Source: Ciona intestinalis
Taxonomy: Eukaryota > Chordata > Ascidiacea > Phlebobranchia > Cionidae
NCBI RefSeq assembly: GCF_000224145.3
Contig: NW_004190398.2
Location: forward strand, 156,310-220,309
Reading direction: 5' to 3'
Length of the DNA: 64,000 bases
Position numbers and translations under genes: made by a program. The notes under the pieces are model-generated. The model had not been told where the DNA came from, ran no database searches, and saw only the letters and a list, made by a program, of their open reading frames with translations. Positions 1 through 27,878 of this stretch are shown one piece after another; position 1 is the stretch's first letter; each line of letters begins with the position of its first letter.

Positions 1-60
1 GTGCCAGCTTACGAGTTACCAAGTATGTTACTTTGTGGGTGATTGTTTTATTCTTAAAAC
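1..60 (-). mobile_element. tRNA-headed SINE, fragment at window edge
   Basis: Carries the family segment GTGCCAGCTTACGAGTTACC followed by ATGTTACTTTGTGGGTGATT, shared with the copies at 4392, 8868, 52125 and 60983. Confidence 0.6.
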
Positions 61-153
61 CAAAAGTTTGTGCTTCAGCATATACTTTGATACGATTTGA
101 ATACAACTAAGTTATGTTAGCCTTTCGTTTCCTACTCCATCGAATATAACTTA

Positions 154-11701
<11,548 letters not shown>

Positions 11702-12300
11702 TTTGTTATCAAAAGTTGTATATGAACTTTTAGGTATAGTATAGAAAGTCGTCAGTAACTTTACCACACAGCCTAAAAATTGATTCAATTCGCTGCGAAG
11801 GCAATTAGAATCAGAAACGGGGCTAGTTTAGGTAATTGCAATATGCAGGCAAATCCAAAGTAAATGGATATACAACTGATATCTAATCTATGTTTTTTGG
11901 GCAAATCCAACTAACATAAGCAAACAACCACACACCGTATAATAATAACGAACTAAGTAAAGTAAACAATAACAAAATCAATAGAAAAGCGGAATTTTCA
12001 AAATCGGAATTCTGTTCCGTTTTCCGCAATTTTCCGCGCCTACCTAAATTCTACAAGAGAGCACTACTACGAAAAATCGTAATTTCAACATCGTAAAAGC
12101 AAGCCAGAACATGGTTTATTTGATAAAACCTAACTTTATGCATGTGTGGTATATGTGGATGATTTCTTTGATATAGAAAAACTATGTTGATGTATGTGGT
12201 AAAAATAGGAGTCGGTTTACTTACATGTTTATATTAACTATAGTAAAAAAAATAAATTAAGTAGCGACGCGTATTTTAGGTTTATTTTTTAGTAGGTACT
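11702..12300. other. Gene-free stretch: synaptojanin 5' flank / H3 3' flank
   Basis: AT-rich, with no coding signal. It must hold the synaptojanin promoter and any 5' untranslated exon; no TATA box or other element could be assigned with confidence. Confidence 0.5.
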
Positions 12301-12310
12301 TCATCTCTTT
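12301..12310 (-). promoter_or_regulatory. Histone downstream element
   Basis: AAAGAGATGA, a purine-rich U7 snRNA pairing site, lies 12 bases beyond the stem-loop. The same sequence follows the second H3 gene. Confidence 0.8.
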
Positions 12311-12322
12311 GTATAAATAGGT

Positions 12323-12338
12323 GGCTCTGAAAAGAGCC
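12323..12338 (-). terminator. Histone mRNA 3' stem-loop
   Basis: On minus, GGCTCTTTTCAGAGCC followed by ACC: a six-base-pair stem with a four-base loop, the SLBP site of replication-dependent histone mRNAs. It lies 27 bases past the H3 stop codon. Confidence 0.95.
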
Positions 12339-12365
12339 GTTTTGGGTTGCTGGTCGAAGGTCAGT

Positions 12366-12779
<414 letters not shown>

Positions 12780-12862
12780 TCAAGGTTGAAGGTGAAATAA
12801 AGATACGGATGTTTCAATTCAATGCTAAAGTCACGAATGATGATTGTGAAAGGCTGTCGAAG

Positions 12863-12870
12863 TTTTTATA
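12863..12870 (-). promoter_or_regulatory. TATA box of the minus H3 gene
   Basis: TATAAAAA in the context GGTATAAAAACT, about 87 bases upstream of the ATG; matched by the second H3 gene. Confidence 0.8.
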
Positions 12871-12984
12871 CCGGTGCTGTGCGCACATTAATTACAGACG
12901 CCTTTTGTTGATTATCCGTTCGCAGTACTTCCTTTACCCGCGGCTAGCGCCTTATTGCAAGCTTCTGTGGTATTCGCACCAAAT

Positions 12985-13057
12985 TGGCGGATTAGACAAA
13001 AACAAAGAACGGATTAGATCTCCCGAGGATACAACTCGAGCCTTGATAATCGGTCTA
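12985..13057 (-). promoter_or_regulatory. Conserved H3 promoter block
   Basis: About 70 bases nearly identical to 23171-23240 at the same distance from the ATG. It contains GACCGATTATCAAGGCTCGA, two CTAATCCG motifs separated by TTCTTTGTTTTTGT, and CCGCCAAT (CCAAT-like). Function as a histone promoter element is inferred from conservation. Confidence 0.7.
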
Positions 13058-13327
13058 CCAGTCACAATTTGTTGACCCAATTTTATTCTAATCTCTGATT
13101 CAGTCTAAAAAATACGATTTAAAGTTCTAAACTATAACCGTTTAAATCAAAGGCCTACTGATGATATGATATTTAGAAGTTGAGTTATAGTATGGGACAA
13201 GAGTAGAGTATTACATATTTAAGCACCTATTCCAGAATATTTTAATATTCAGACCATCATGCCTTTGTAAATTGACACAACTACTTCAAGGAGATAAATT
13301 AAATCGAACAAATATTTTTTAGTATAT

Positions 13328-13518
13328 AGTACTGTAGGTGAAGATGGAACATCTTAGAACTTATTATCCAAATACCCTGATCGTGTTTTAAACAATTAAC
13401 AACAGTATATAGAAGTTGTAAAGATGTGGTTTTATAATTCTTTGAATGTTCTTTGTTTACTACCAATTGGTACGAGAAAACAGAATGAAAATGTGTTTCA
13501 TCTTTCCCCGACCTACTA
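13328..13518 (+). mobile_element. MITE copy
   Basis: TACTGTAGGTGAAGATGGAA at the left, a standard interior and TTTCCCCGACCTACTA at the right. Confidence 0.75.
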
Positions 13519-13589
13519 TATTATATTTAACAACTATTAATAAATTTTGTATTGATGCCACAACTTTTGGCTGTAACACGGGAAGAAAA

Positions 13590-13632
13590 AATAGAAGATT
13601 TAAGCATCCCATCTTACCCCACTCTACTATAT
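13590..13632 (+). mobile_element. MITE 3' fragment
   Basis: Only the right terminal ~40 bases remain (AAGCATCCCATCTTACCCCA, CTCTACTATA). Confidence 0.55.
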
Positions 13633-13760
13633 AACAAATGGCTGATAATGAGCATATGAAAATTAGTAAACGCCGAATGCGAAACCTCGAAAAATGTAAC
13701 GATGATGAATAAATGAATGTAATTAAAAAACTGGTATTTTTGCTTGACTCGGTTCGTTTT

Positions 13761-13954
13761 AAAAGGGTTGGGAAAGATGGGACACCTTTAGCATATAATG
13801 TCCAAATATCCTGATCGTGTTTTAAACAATTAACAGCGGTCTATGACAGTCGTGCGGATACGGTTATTTCATAATTCTTTAAATGTTATTTGTTTACCAC
13901 CAAACGGACGAGAAAATAGATTGAAAAGGTTTTCCATCTTCCCCCACTCTACTA
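13761..13954 (+). mobile_element. MITE copy
   Basis: Full-length, with left repeat AGGGTTGGGAAAGATGGGAC and right repeat CATCTTCCCCCACTCTACTA. Confidence 0.8.
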
Positions 13955-14809
13955 TAGTTTAATAGAAACCGGACGTCAAATTATTTCACGTTGATTCTTG
14001 TCAGTAACATCAATAGCTAATGGTTTGCGTACTAACATTAGATAAATTTCGTTCTAAACTCGAGAGTATACTGTGTGTTTTTTTAGCGTAGAGCTTTAAA
14101 CGCACACGTAATAATTCATGCGCCTTACCGCTTGGCAGAGGTAAAGAGCTCTTTAAAAGACAATTTCGGCGTTAACTCTTCCACCGAGTTTACCGAATGA
14201 ATCATATATACCACGAAAATACCTCAAATTCCGCGGTTTACTTTTTCTGTCTGTTAATTCATTTGTACCGTGTTAACCTTGCTTTGGGTGTCTACACCAC
14301 AAATGACTTAAATTCTCTATTTTTTCTGAAGCCTATAAATAGTCTTTACATAGATTCGTAAATATCGGAAATGGAATTGTATTTTTCCAACACTGCGCTT
14401 TAACATTGTTAAGTCACCATGTAGTCGATATATGTTACAATAAGTACTGTATGGAGACAGACCATGCAAATTTTGGTGTGGGTATTCCGAGTATTTTTAT
14501 TGTTACTTCGTAAATTATTCGAACAGTGTTGATTACAACAAAAGAACAAGGTACGCGGTTATAAACAATATGTCCGATGTATTGGTCCTTTATTGAATTG
14601 GAATGATAAGCACTGCATTGTGCACAGTGCAGTTACTTAGCAGCTGAAGCCGGTTTAGGAATGTATGATGTTAAGTAACACGCAGCCTCGATTGGCCCGG
14701 CGCAACGTACTTCGAACAAAAATAAACCCAAATATATGTAAACGTTTTTACACAACAACAAATCGATATAATAGTTTTAAAAGTTCGGCTAAGGTTATGA
14801 TTATTGCAT

Positions 14810-16357
<1,548 letters not shown>

Positions 16358-16840
16358 GTTGATTTATTGTTTGTGTAGATTAAAATTCAAAAATTTAAAT
16401 GAAGCTGAATGCTTTTATTGTACCTTTAAAAACGAGAGAATGTTTAGCATTTAGCTTTGCTGTCAGATACGTAAGGGCATATGCACTACCACTCCAGACA
16501 ACGCCTAGTTTCCGTGTCGACCTTTCTAAAAGACCGCTTGCATTAAAAATGCCTAAGTTTTGCGTCTCTCTTTAACCGCATAGTAATGTTTACATTACTA
16601 AATTGAAAACAGCTGAACATTTAATGCTTTGCTGGTGATTCTTTACTAATTTCGCCCATAGATTGTAAAACAAGATAAGCTGAACTGCTTGCTTGATGCA
16701 CGTCCGTCTGTGGACTGTGCTCAACTCAACTGCTGAACATATAGGCAGGTACCACGAACTTACTGGCTCTCTGTTTGCTCTATTTCCTCGCCTGTCTCGC
16801 TTCCGCCTTTATTCCCCACCTATTCAATCGCTGCGAGTCA

Positions 16841-16850
16841 CCAAATAAGG
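16841..16850 (-). promoter_or_regulatory. CArG box (SRF site), actin A promoter
   Basis: CCAAATAAGG, a perfect CC(A/T)6GG, about 490 bp upstream of the actin A ATG. It fits the known SRF control of actin genes if a 5' noncoding exon exists. Confidence 0.7.
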
Positions 16851-16901
16851 ACAGACGGCGGCTCCCGGGCTGTGACGTAGTCCCGCGATGCCGCGTCATG
16901 A

Positions 16902-16911
16902 CCATATATGG
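16902..16911 (-). promoter_or_regulatory. Second CArG box, actin A promoter
   Basis: CCATATATGG, a perfect CArG box 51 bases beyond the first. Paired CArG boxes are usual in actin promoters. Confidence 0.7.
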
Positions 16912-19394
16912 TTCGCTTTTGCGAGGCCGGTTTGTAGCGTCGGTTTGGGAGGCTGTGATTGGTCGAACTCACAACGGCGTTTCAGTCACACAGAACCGGG
17001 TGTGTTCAAAACGCGATCAGCATTAAATTTTAAACACGAGGCAAGCGCTTCAAGCTGTTATTGCGACACCCTGTTTCATTTAGTTTAAATTGTTTTAAAG
17101 CCATCCCCGGGGTAATGAGTCCGACAGACATATGTAATTATACGGTAAAACGAAATAAAGGTGCACCGATTTTGTGCCACAACGATTTACAATTAGGGAA
17201 GCATTAAACGCCGTATCAATCAATACCTTAATCATGGGAGGCAACTTAAGTTCTCTAGGCACCAGCGTGCGAAACGTTTTCTTGGCACTTAAAGCGGTGC
17301 GTCAAACACTGTTTAATTCCCACTTGGTCGTCTGGACGGTGTCGTTGACGATTTAAAACGCTTTTTAGGATTTCCGCCTAGACTATTGTTGCTTTTGGGC
17401 AAATAGAATAGCATCGCACCTATCTATAAGATCTATTTCGGTTAAACTTTGCAAGTATTGTTGCCAGGTTTCGTGCTGAAATCGTTGCATGTGTTTTTAA
17501 TAGTACGTGTTTGGAATGGGAAAGGTCGCAAAACACTACACGTAACGGCAGTCAGTCATAACGACATGTTACTGTTTGCTTTTGCTATCGATTAATAATG
17601 GTATCGCAACAAAACAACAAAACCATGATTCAAAAACATTTTAGTGGGCAAATGGATGCCACGAATGACGTAATAGGTAAGTTACACGAAGCGTAGCAGC
17701 AAACAAACAACACAGCGGTAACTGCTTACTGCATCCGTTAAGTTACGTCACTTGCTTCAGAAATATGTGGAATCAGCAGTGGTGCCGGTTAAATTTTTAT
17801 AGGTGCTGCCAAATCAAAAAAATTAAACAATTTCGTTTTTGCTTGATTCTTTAAAATATAGACCATAAAACGCGTTATTTATTTTTTATTTGGAAACACT
17901 GCACCACGACGCGTATCGACAAAGTGCTACGTCACCAAAGATTTAATCAACAATACGCGACAGCGCCATGCAGCTTAGTCACGACGCAATTTCCTTCCTT
18001 GTCAATAAGTACGCTGGTGATGCTATGGTCCTCTTATTACACCAATGGCTATGACAAGGCTTCTCAGCCCGTCCTGGTTTGCCGGAAACTCGCACAAGAA
18101 ATAAACGCGTAGGAGCGGAAGTACCTTTCGGTGTACACAACAGCGACCATCAGAGAAAAATAGGAATCGAAACGGATTTGAATTTTTAGACGCGGACTTC
18201 TGCTCTGCGCGACATTTTATCCAGACGTGGCGAATTTGGAACACAGCGCAAAACTTAAATGTTAATCTCTTCCCTTATTTCTAAATACTTGCTTGCCACC
18301 AAACCACGTGTACTTGGCCTATATTTAATCTGACTTCTCCACGTAAGACCTACTGTCCTGGTCACAATCAGTAAGCTCGCATTAGGTAGAATGTGCTGAT
18401 CCGACGACGACTGCCACGCTATTTAAGCGATTCCGTAAGGCCATAAAGCGAAATAGAAACATTAGGTTTACAGGGCTTCATCCATAAAAGGAAGGAGTCG
18501 GCGTCATCTTACAATTTAAACAGTCCACCAATCGCCTCGCCCAAAAGCAGGCTTCTCATTGGAAGATTATGACGTCATAAACGTAGGTCGCTTCGCTGCC
18601 TCGCCGGCACTGCGTCACGGGCATTGCCCAACACAGCGATTTGCGTAGGGCTAAAAGAGTTAGCAGTGTTTCGTTTCACTAAATCAATAAAGTTAACATG
18701 TTTCTTCCTGAACCCCACTGGGTGATGACCTCTTGTAAACAAGAGGGGTATGACAAAGTTTAATCATGCCCTAATACGGAATCGTAATCGACTCATTGTT
18801 TGATAAGCGACGATCACAATTGAATCGCGCAATGGAACGCCAATAAAGAGAAACCATGCGCGGTATTCTGTTAATCTTTAACCGAGACAATGGGCGACGA
18901 GAGAGCCGCCTTCGACAAATGTCCGCGGGCTGACCATATTTGGATTAGACGTGAGATCATTTTAGAATGAGAATTTCACGCGGGCCGAATCATGATTGTT
19001 GATTCAGACCCCGGTTTAAATTACGCGCACTCTGTGTCCAGTTATGACACAAAAGCGACGGAATAGATGCTGACCCTTGCCCTGCGTGTGTAACAGTACG
19101 GTACAAAGTTGCAGGTCGATTTTCTGAACGTTCTAAGGCCGTTTTTCCTTTTTAGGCGTTCCAGGTCTTACTATTCGAACCGGCTGGCTGATGGTAAACA
19201 CAATACGATGGCCGGCGTATTAGGCATTGCTGCAGTATACGGGCTCGTGATAGATTCTACATGCTGAATCCTCATGATATATTGACTCCTATAAATTACA
19301 CGGACAGATTAACGATTCCTGCACGTATGCCTTAAAAGGCAACACCGTTTTATTGCCAGCACGAGGCTTTCGTTTCAGATGGGTGTTAACATTT

Positions 19395-19590
19395 TGTTCG
19401 TTGAAACTTAGTGTAACTACTTTCATATTAAAGCTTTGCTTACAATTATAACCAAGCAAACAAATGCAACATGATATGCATAGAAATACGTTTTGGTCAT
19501 TGGAACTTGAAGTTATTACTTTCATATTAAAACTTTGCTTAATGTTGTAACTAAGCAAGAAACTGTAAAAAGCTTTGCATAGAAATTTCA
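19395..19590. repeat. ~100 bp tandem duplication
   Basis: Two imperfect copies containing ACTTTCATATTAAAGCTTTG and ACTTTCATATTAAAACTTTG, each followed by an AACTAAGCAA or AACCAAGCAA segment and TGCATAGAAAT. The open frame across it is a by-product of the duplication. Confidence 0.7.
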
Positions 19591-21094
19591 AACCCTGCAG
19601 CATAGTGAATGTTTCTAATACATTCGAAAGCGGAAGTAATAGATAATAGAAAATAGAGTAATGTCACATATAGAAATCTAAATTCAAATTAGACTAAAAA
19701 TAGTTTTACTAATTTGTTGTGCAAGCGTATATGATCACGATATCTATTTATAGTAGAATGTGTACAATATTCGACTGAGACATGTTTGATGTATATATAA
19801 AAACCGCATTCGTGCTTAATATCAGAAACCGAGCGCTTAGTAGCGTTTTCTGTCAAAGGGCGTTTCCTCTTGACAATGTACATGCCACACTGCAGTGCGG
19901 GTAATCATAAATTCGAGCTTGTTTTTGTTAATTTATTTTAAAACTGTTTTTAAACAGTAACCAAACGATAGCTGCTGTAAATAAAATTTTGAGTTTTTAA
20001 ATTCACCACATGGCTGGTTCGGACAATTCAATAATTTATACAAGCGCTATAACGCTACCATATTTGGACATAGAGCTGCGGTTTTACTTCCTGGTCGAGT
20101 ACGGTCGAATAAACAAAAGCAGCATAAATACATTGTTTACCTCTGGTGTGTAGCTAGCCGCCAGCTGACAGCTACGTGCAGTGATTACAATGGGCGGCGT
20201 CATTTTGCACCGGTACGTAATCTGGGGTAATCCCTACGTGGCACCACTTAACTAATGAGCCCAATCACCGCATGAAAGTTGTAAGCGGAGCAGGCTGTTT
20301 AGCGGTGGTGGCAGAATGAATAATTGAATGGCCTATTGTCGGCCACAGAAAAGACTCCCTACAGCCGCACAGTGCTTTGTTTGTTCCCTGTTCTAATTCG
20401 CCGAAAAGTTTACGCCCGAAGTGACATGCAGGATGCATTCTAATAGCACGCACACTCAAATGTACTACATCCTAATTATACAGCACTAAAACAGCGTCAA
20501 AATATCAAGAACGCGAGAAATAAACATCTCGTTTGGTAATGTGTTGTTAAGACCTAACTCACAAACAAAGTGTTATAATCAGTCACAAAAGCGGTTCTTG
20601 TTTTCCTCGATCAGTGTTTTGTGTTTTGAAAGCAGATAAGTCGAAATGATTCTATTTTTGATGATTCCCTCATAGTATAATCTTGGCATTTAACCAGATT
20701 GATTAAACCATACACTGGCCCCGGGCGGTAAGCTTGCTTTATAACATATGCTTTGTTAATGCTGTCTCATCGGCGATCGGGTTTGACCGAGAATCAGTAA
20801 TTTAAAGAAGGTCAATTAAGTGCGACGACTTTTGCAATTGAGGGCGATTTTGTAATTACGGCTCGGGTGCAAAGTGAGGGCAATTTCGCGCATGTACGAC
20901 TAAATTACGACCTACTAGCTTATCGATATTTTGCGTGTCATGTCATAAATGCAGAGCATGTTATGGCAGATCGATGCTAGCATTGAGCAGCAGAAAAGGA
21001 CGTATTCGGTTGCCCAGAGTTATCACAATAATATTGAACTTATACAACTGCATTTTGGCAGTCCTTTTGCTCGTCAAACAGGATTGTTTATATA

Positions 21095-21276
21095 TACTAG
21101 GGTGTGAAAATACGGGACATCTGAGCATAGAATATCCAAATATTTTGATTGTGTTTTAAACAATTAACAGCCGTCAATGGGAGTCGCGAGAATACGTTTT
21201 TTTAATTCTTTAAAGTTTTTTTTACTAATTTAGGACAAGGCAAAAGGAAATATGTCTCATCTCCCCCCACCCTACT
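21095..21276 (+). mobile_element. MITE copy
   Basis: Left end TACTAGGGTGTGAAAATACG and right end CCCCCCACCCTACTA, with the standard interior. Confidence 0.8.
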
Positions 21277-21563
21277 ATATATCATAAAACGTATCCGCTA
21301 TTGAGAAAATTCCCTAAACCCCACAAAGATTTTTAAATCTCGATGCTTGAAACCCAATATCCGCGTTCAGTTTTACTTCGAAATAGCTTGCAAAGTAACT
21401 TTCTCCTACACGCATGAACACATATAGCAAAAAAAGTGATTTTCTTAAAGCAGATACGTTTTACGATATCTTTCTCATCGTCAACACTTGTTATTGCTGG
21501 GGCTTATATATGCCATTGCAGTTGTTCTTGTTGTGCTTTATGTACGTGTATTAATATTTGCAG

Positions 21564-21755
21564 TATAGGGCGGGGGATAATAGGACACATTTTCATTCTA
21601 TTTTCTCGTCCATTATTAGTAATAAACAAAGAACATTCAAAGATTTATAAAATCGTATCCTCACAAATTCCATAGACCGTTGTTAATTGTTAAAACACGA
21701 TCAGGATATTTGGATATTATGTGCTAAAAGTGTCCCATCTTACCCAGCAGTACTA
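21564..21755 (-). mobile_element. MITE copy
   Basis: Reverse orientation (TTTTCATTCTATTTTCTCGT near the left end, ATTATGTGCTAAAAGTG near the right). Confidence 0.8.
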
Positions 21756-21922
21756 TATCATATTTGGGCGAGAAAAAGCGTATAATGATTTTACACCTCA
21801 TGTCTGCTTATCACCTACACGTATACAACTTTGCAAATGACTGTTCGGTATAGTTATTTTCGTCCATATGTTTAATAACATAGATTAAGTATAACTTAAA
21901 TCATAAGAGAAATCTATATACA

Positions 21923-22115
21923 GTAGGGTGGGGGAAGATGGGACACCTTTAGCACATAATATCTAAATGTCCTGGTCGTGTTTTAAACAATTAACAACGG
22001 TCTATAGGGGAGTCGTGAGAATACGCTTTCATAATTCTTAGCATTTTCCTTGTTTACTACCAAATTGGGCGAGAAAATAGAATGAAAAGGTGTCCCATCT
22101 TCCCCCAACCTACTA
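21923..22115 (+). mobile_element. MITE copy, close to consensus
   Basis: AGTAGGGTGGGGGAAGATGG to CATCTTCCCCCAACCTACTA. Confidence 0.88.
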
Positions 22116-22590
22116 GTTTCGAGACCAAAACTTAGTCGCATAGCTTTAGATATGGTGACCATATTATGGTTTAAGAATGCAAATCATTACGCAGCAGCAA
22201 AAAAAAGGAAAATCCATACAGAAATATCGCTTGAATTCGCCTTATCGTCACTCGACTAAAGGATACGGCTTTGTAAATCAGCGTATTGCTGATCCTGTTT
22301 AACGTGGATCTAATGGAAGTGACACAGCCTTTAAAGGCGATTTAAAATTCCCATAAGATTTGACTATGGTTTAAAATTATTCTGTTCGTAAATTACTTTA
22401 TGACTAAGAGGAGGTTTTATGCTAAAAAATTCCAGCTGGTTAATGAAGTTATACTTTGACTTTGTTGTTTTAGAGTCGCACCATGTTAGACAATATACGC
22501 ATTATCCGGCTGCTAATGGTCACACAAGACTGGGTAAATAAATTATTTGGTAATTCATAATTACCAAATAATTTGCAAAACCAACAAAAA

Positions 22591-22773
22591 TAGTAGGGTA
22601 GGGGAAGAGGGGACAGCTTTTCATTATATTTTCTCGTCCCATTTGGTAGTCCTTTCAAAGATTTATAAAACCGTATCCTCACGACTCCCATAGACCGTTG
22701 TTAATTGTTTAAAACACGATTAAGATCTTTGAATATTATGTGCTAACGGTGTCCCGTCCTCTCCTACCCTACT
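22591..22773 (-). mobile_element. MITE copy
   Basis: TAGTAGGGTAGGGGAAGAGG to CTCTCCTACCCTACTA, reverse orientation. Confidence 0.85.
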
Positions 22774-23170
22774 ATATATAAAATAGTATAGCCAGGGGGG
22801 TCAAAGAAGCACTTGTTTTTGCATGGGTACTATTTCTTAAAGCGTCACACAACCAAGCAGTATAAATTAGCGTTATTTAGGCGCCACCTAGCTGAAATTG
22901 GTTTTGCAAGAACCAACACATAGGTGACGCTGCTGAGTTTAATGTGTTCGAAACCTACAGTTTTTAAGGTAAATGTTGTGTCAAATATAGAAGTTGTATA
23001 AAATACTTTTTTTTAAATAACGTTTAAATTCCATGTCTATATCGCAATAAAATATCTAATTATATTAGTTTTAACGTTGTTTACAGTAATTCGGGGTGAC
23101 TTTCTCGTTTCAAGTTAGGACATGTAAAGATAATAAAAAAAAGTAGGTCGTGTGTAATGGTGGCTGGCCG

Positions 23171-23240
23171 ACCGATTATCAAGGCTCGAGTTGTGACCTC
23201 GGGAGATCTAAATCCGTTCTTTGTTTTTGTCTAATCCGCC
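23171..23240 (+). promoter_or_regulatory. Conserved H3 promoter block, second copy
   Basis: Near-identical to 12985-13057 in the same position relative to the gene: GATTATCAAGGCTCGAGTTG, AATCCGTTCTTTGTTTTTGT and CTAATCCGCC. Confidence 0.7.
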
Positions 23241-23357
23241 GAACTAGAGCGATTATCACAAAAGCTTGGAATAAGTCGTCAGCCGCTAACAAAGGAAATC
23301 CTGCGAACGGGCGATTAATAAAGAACGTCTGCAGGCAATCAGCTTGCTCAGCGCGGG

Positions 23358-23365
23358 TATAAAAA
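23358..23365 (+). promoter_or_regulatory. TATA box of the plus H3 gene
   Basis: TATAAAAA in CGGGTATAAAAACTGC, 74-81 bases upstream of the ATG. Confidence 0.8.
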
Positions 23366-23435
23366 CTGCGTTAGTTTTGCAACAGTCATCACTTGTGCTT
23401 TTAGCATTGAATTGAATCTTCATCTTCAACCTTGA

Positions 23436-23849
<414 letters not shown>

Positions 23850-23876
23850 ACTGACCTTCAACCAGCAACCACAAAC

Positions 23877-23892
23877 GGCTCTTTTCAGAGCC
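23877..23892 (+). terminator. Histone mRNA 3' stem-loop, second copy
   Basis: GGCTCTTTTCAGAGCC followed by ACC, 27 bases after the stop codon. Confidence 0.95.
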
Positions 23893-23907
23893 ACCCATTT
23901 TGTATAC

Positions 23908-23917
23908 AAAGAGATGA
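23908..23917 (+). promoter_or_regulatory. Histone downstream element, second copy
   Basis: AAAGAGATGA, the presumed U7 snRNA pairing site, 15 bases after the stem-loop. Confidence 0.8.
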
Positions 23918-25265
23918 TTTAAAAATATTTTTACAAAAAAGTATAACAAAATAAAACAAAAATGAGTGTTAACATGGAAACTTTAAAAATAACTGCATTG
24001 TCAATTCTGACACGCTATCCCAAAAATGCGATTTTATTCTTTCAACTGAGAACAAATTTGGGACCATAAGTTTAGAAATAATTGCACTACTGACATTTAT
24101 GCAGCATGTGGTAAGTTATCGCCAATGGGAGGGATCACACTAAGAGATACAACTGTCTCAGCATGAAAATGTTACTTTGGTACGAAACGACCACTCTTAT
24201 GCACACGCTATCTAACTGGTACAGCCAATTTCCACTTGGGCTAGTGTTTCCACGTTGTGAATCTCCACAGCAAAGCACACCAAAACGGTTCAGGGTACGT
24301 GAACGATGAAGACCTTTTACTTTCACCTCAGAATTATTCTAATAATAACACCAACAATTCTAATATTAACAACAACGAAATAAAAAAATGTGGCAAACAC
24401 GTTGCGTTTTTACAGACTACTTGTCGCAGTTGATTTTGTTTAAATTAAAATTAAAGTCTCCTTTAAATGAAGTCTCTTGAAAAAATAAACGAAACTATAA
24501 TTGTTGTTGTTGCTTTTGTTATTTTTTGGCTGCGCGTCCTTCGCATCAAAGTCGTGTAATTGAGAGTCACATAACTATGACCAGAGACAGTGGATGAAAT
24601 CTTAACAATAGGAGTTTTCTTTAGTATACCCAGTTACAAGTTTCGCAATAGGTGTTCAACAATGTCATCGGAAAAATGTTATTTATTGCGAATAGGTAAC
24701 TTAAAGCAAGCAGAACAGTGCAGCGTAATATATGTTTTCTAAGGTTTCGTACAAAAAGGATGCCTCATTTGCATATAATTACTGTTACCCTATACTGCGG
24801 AATTGAATGTGAATCGCACAGCAAACTTAAACAGGTTGTGTGAACAGTAAAAATCGAAGCCCTTTGGATATATTAATTTCGAAAAAAAACACAAAACTCG
24901 CACAGTTAGAAAAAAAAGTTGAGGCACCTATATAGAGAGTATTTCTAATGGCGACAAGGTTATTTGAGTCGTTACACACAACTGCTATATAGTTATGCAT
25001 CATACATTTTTTAACTTTATTATAACGAGGAACCAAGACAACAAGATCTTATAAGCAAGTAAAATTTTAAAAGTTTGGTTTTAATGCATTCACAGAACAG
25101 AATTCGTAAGAATTAAAAGGCTAATGGTTTCAGACAGTCAGTATATCGTCAGTTCATTACATTTCATTAAAAGGCAACTAGCGTAGAACACATTGAGGAA
25201 AAATCTCCTTTTAAACCAGTATTATAAAGTAACTTAATTACAAATTGTCTAGTATCAACGTTAGC
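23918..25265. other. Gene-free interval between H3 and actin B
   Basis: AT-rich; no coding, RNA-gene or MITE signal was recognised. It must contain the actin B promoter. Confidence 0.5.
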
Positions 25266-26899
<1,634 letters not shown>

Positions 26900-27606
26900 C
26901 CTTCAAAACTATATTATATCGATTAGCTGTTGTATAAAAACGTTATCTAATATTTGCACTTGGTCTTCAAAATTCATGATCTTGCTCCAGTATTGAATTC
27001 TTCGTGTGAATTACCCTGACACAGCAATGCCACCGTAAACATGGTGTGTTTGATACAACTGATATTATGTGAATACTTACACTCTGTAGACCTTTATATT
27101 ATTTTAAGCTGTGAAATGAATGCGTTTTGTCGAAAACTTATTTGACGAACTAAACGGATCATAGGCTTTATTCAACTTAAAACGAACGTCTCAATAAAAC
27201 ACAATAGTAAAACTAATACAACAATAGGACTTACACGAGTAGGAAGGATTATGCAAGAAAACACAGAAACGTTTGAGAGGCGTTTAATTCATGGTTTAAG
27301 TGTATAAGCGTCGCACAATAACTAATAGTGCTGCCGAAAGCCAGAATATTTAGTTTAACGCAATGGGGAATAAAAACTAAAGTACGCACTATCACACGTT
27401 CGATGTAAGTTGATTATACCCTTAAATAGTATACCCTTAAAACGCGATACGCAAATATTACTTTTTAATGCTGAAGTAAACGCATGTAATGTCTATAGCA
27501 GGGTGCAATATTAAAAAGCTTCCATGGGCTCTCTAAAGTTTAATATAGTTTTAAAAGATACAAATTTATTGCAAATATAGAACTGATCTACCACATAACG
27601 CAACTT

Positions 27607-27878
27607 TAAGGCTCGTTGCTGCCGTTGTGGGCGTATGTGTCCTTGGGCAAGACACTTAACAGCAATTGCTCCAACCCGGTAGTCACTAATGGCTTGTCTA
27701 AATCGTCAGCCATACGGAAAAAATCATTCACAAAGCTATATGCGTGGTAACTCGTTATCTGGCACAAGTTCATCATTCACAAAGCTATATGCGTGGTAAC
27801 TCGTTATCTATGAAACAAAACATCCGTGTTATAACGACTGTTGTTTTCGGCCACGCGAGGATAATTTAAGTTACAAGT
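27607..27878 (+). mobile_element. tRNA-headed SINE copy
   Basis: Begins within the B-box side (AAGGCTCGTTGCTGCC), runs through GTCCTTGGGCAAGACACTTA and CCACGCGAGGATAA, and contains a local ~45 bp internal duplication (TCATTCACAAAGCTATATGC twice). Confidence 0.75.

Larger units (their letters stand above)
16358..23164. other. 6.8 kb gene-free region between actin A and the plus H3
   Basis: No convincing exon was found on either strand. It holds the actin A promoter (CArG boxes), a GC-richer segment at 18300-18700 with a palindromic TGACGTCA (CRE-like) near 18568, a ~100 bp tandem duplication at 19395-19590, and four MITEs. The less AT-rich, repeat-poor parts (16.4-21 kb) differ in texture from the introns elsewhere and may be regulatory. 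Confidence 0.5.

Noticed and set aside
19289-19603. 104-codon minus-strand frame with internal amino-acid repeats
   Set aside because: The repetition comes from a ~100 bp noncoding tandem duplication; no family similarity or splice signals.
24135-24330. Possible small RNA gene in the H3 to actin B interval
   Set aside because: Slightly less AT-rich than its surroundings, but no U-snRNA, tRNA or snoRNA boxes could be identified.
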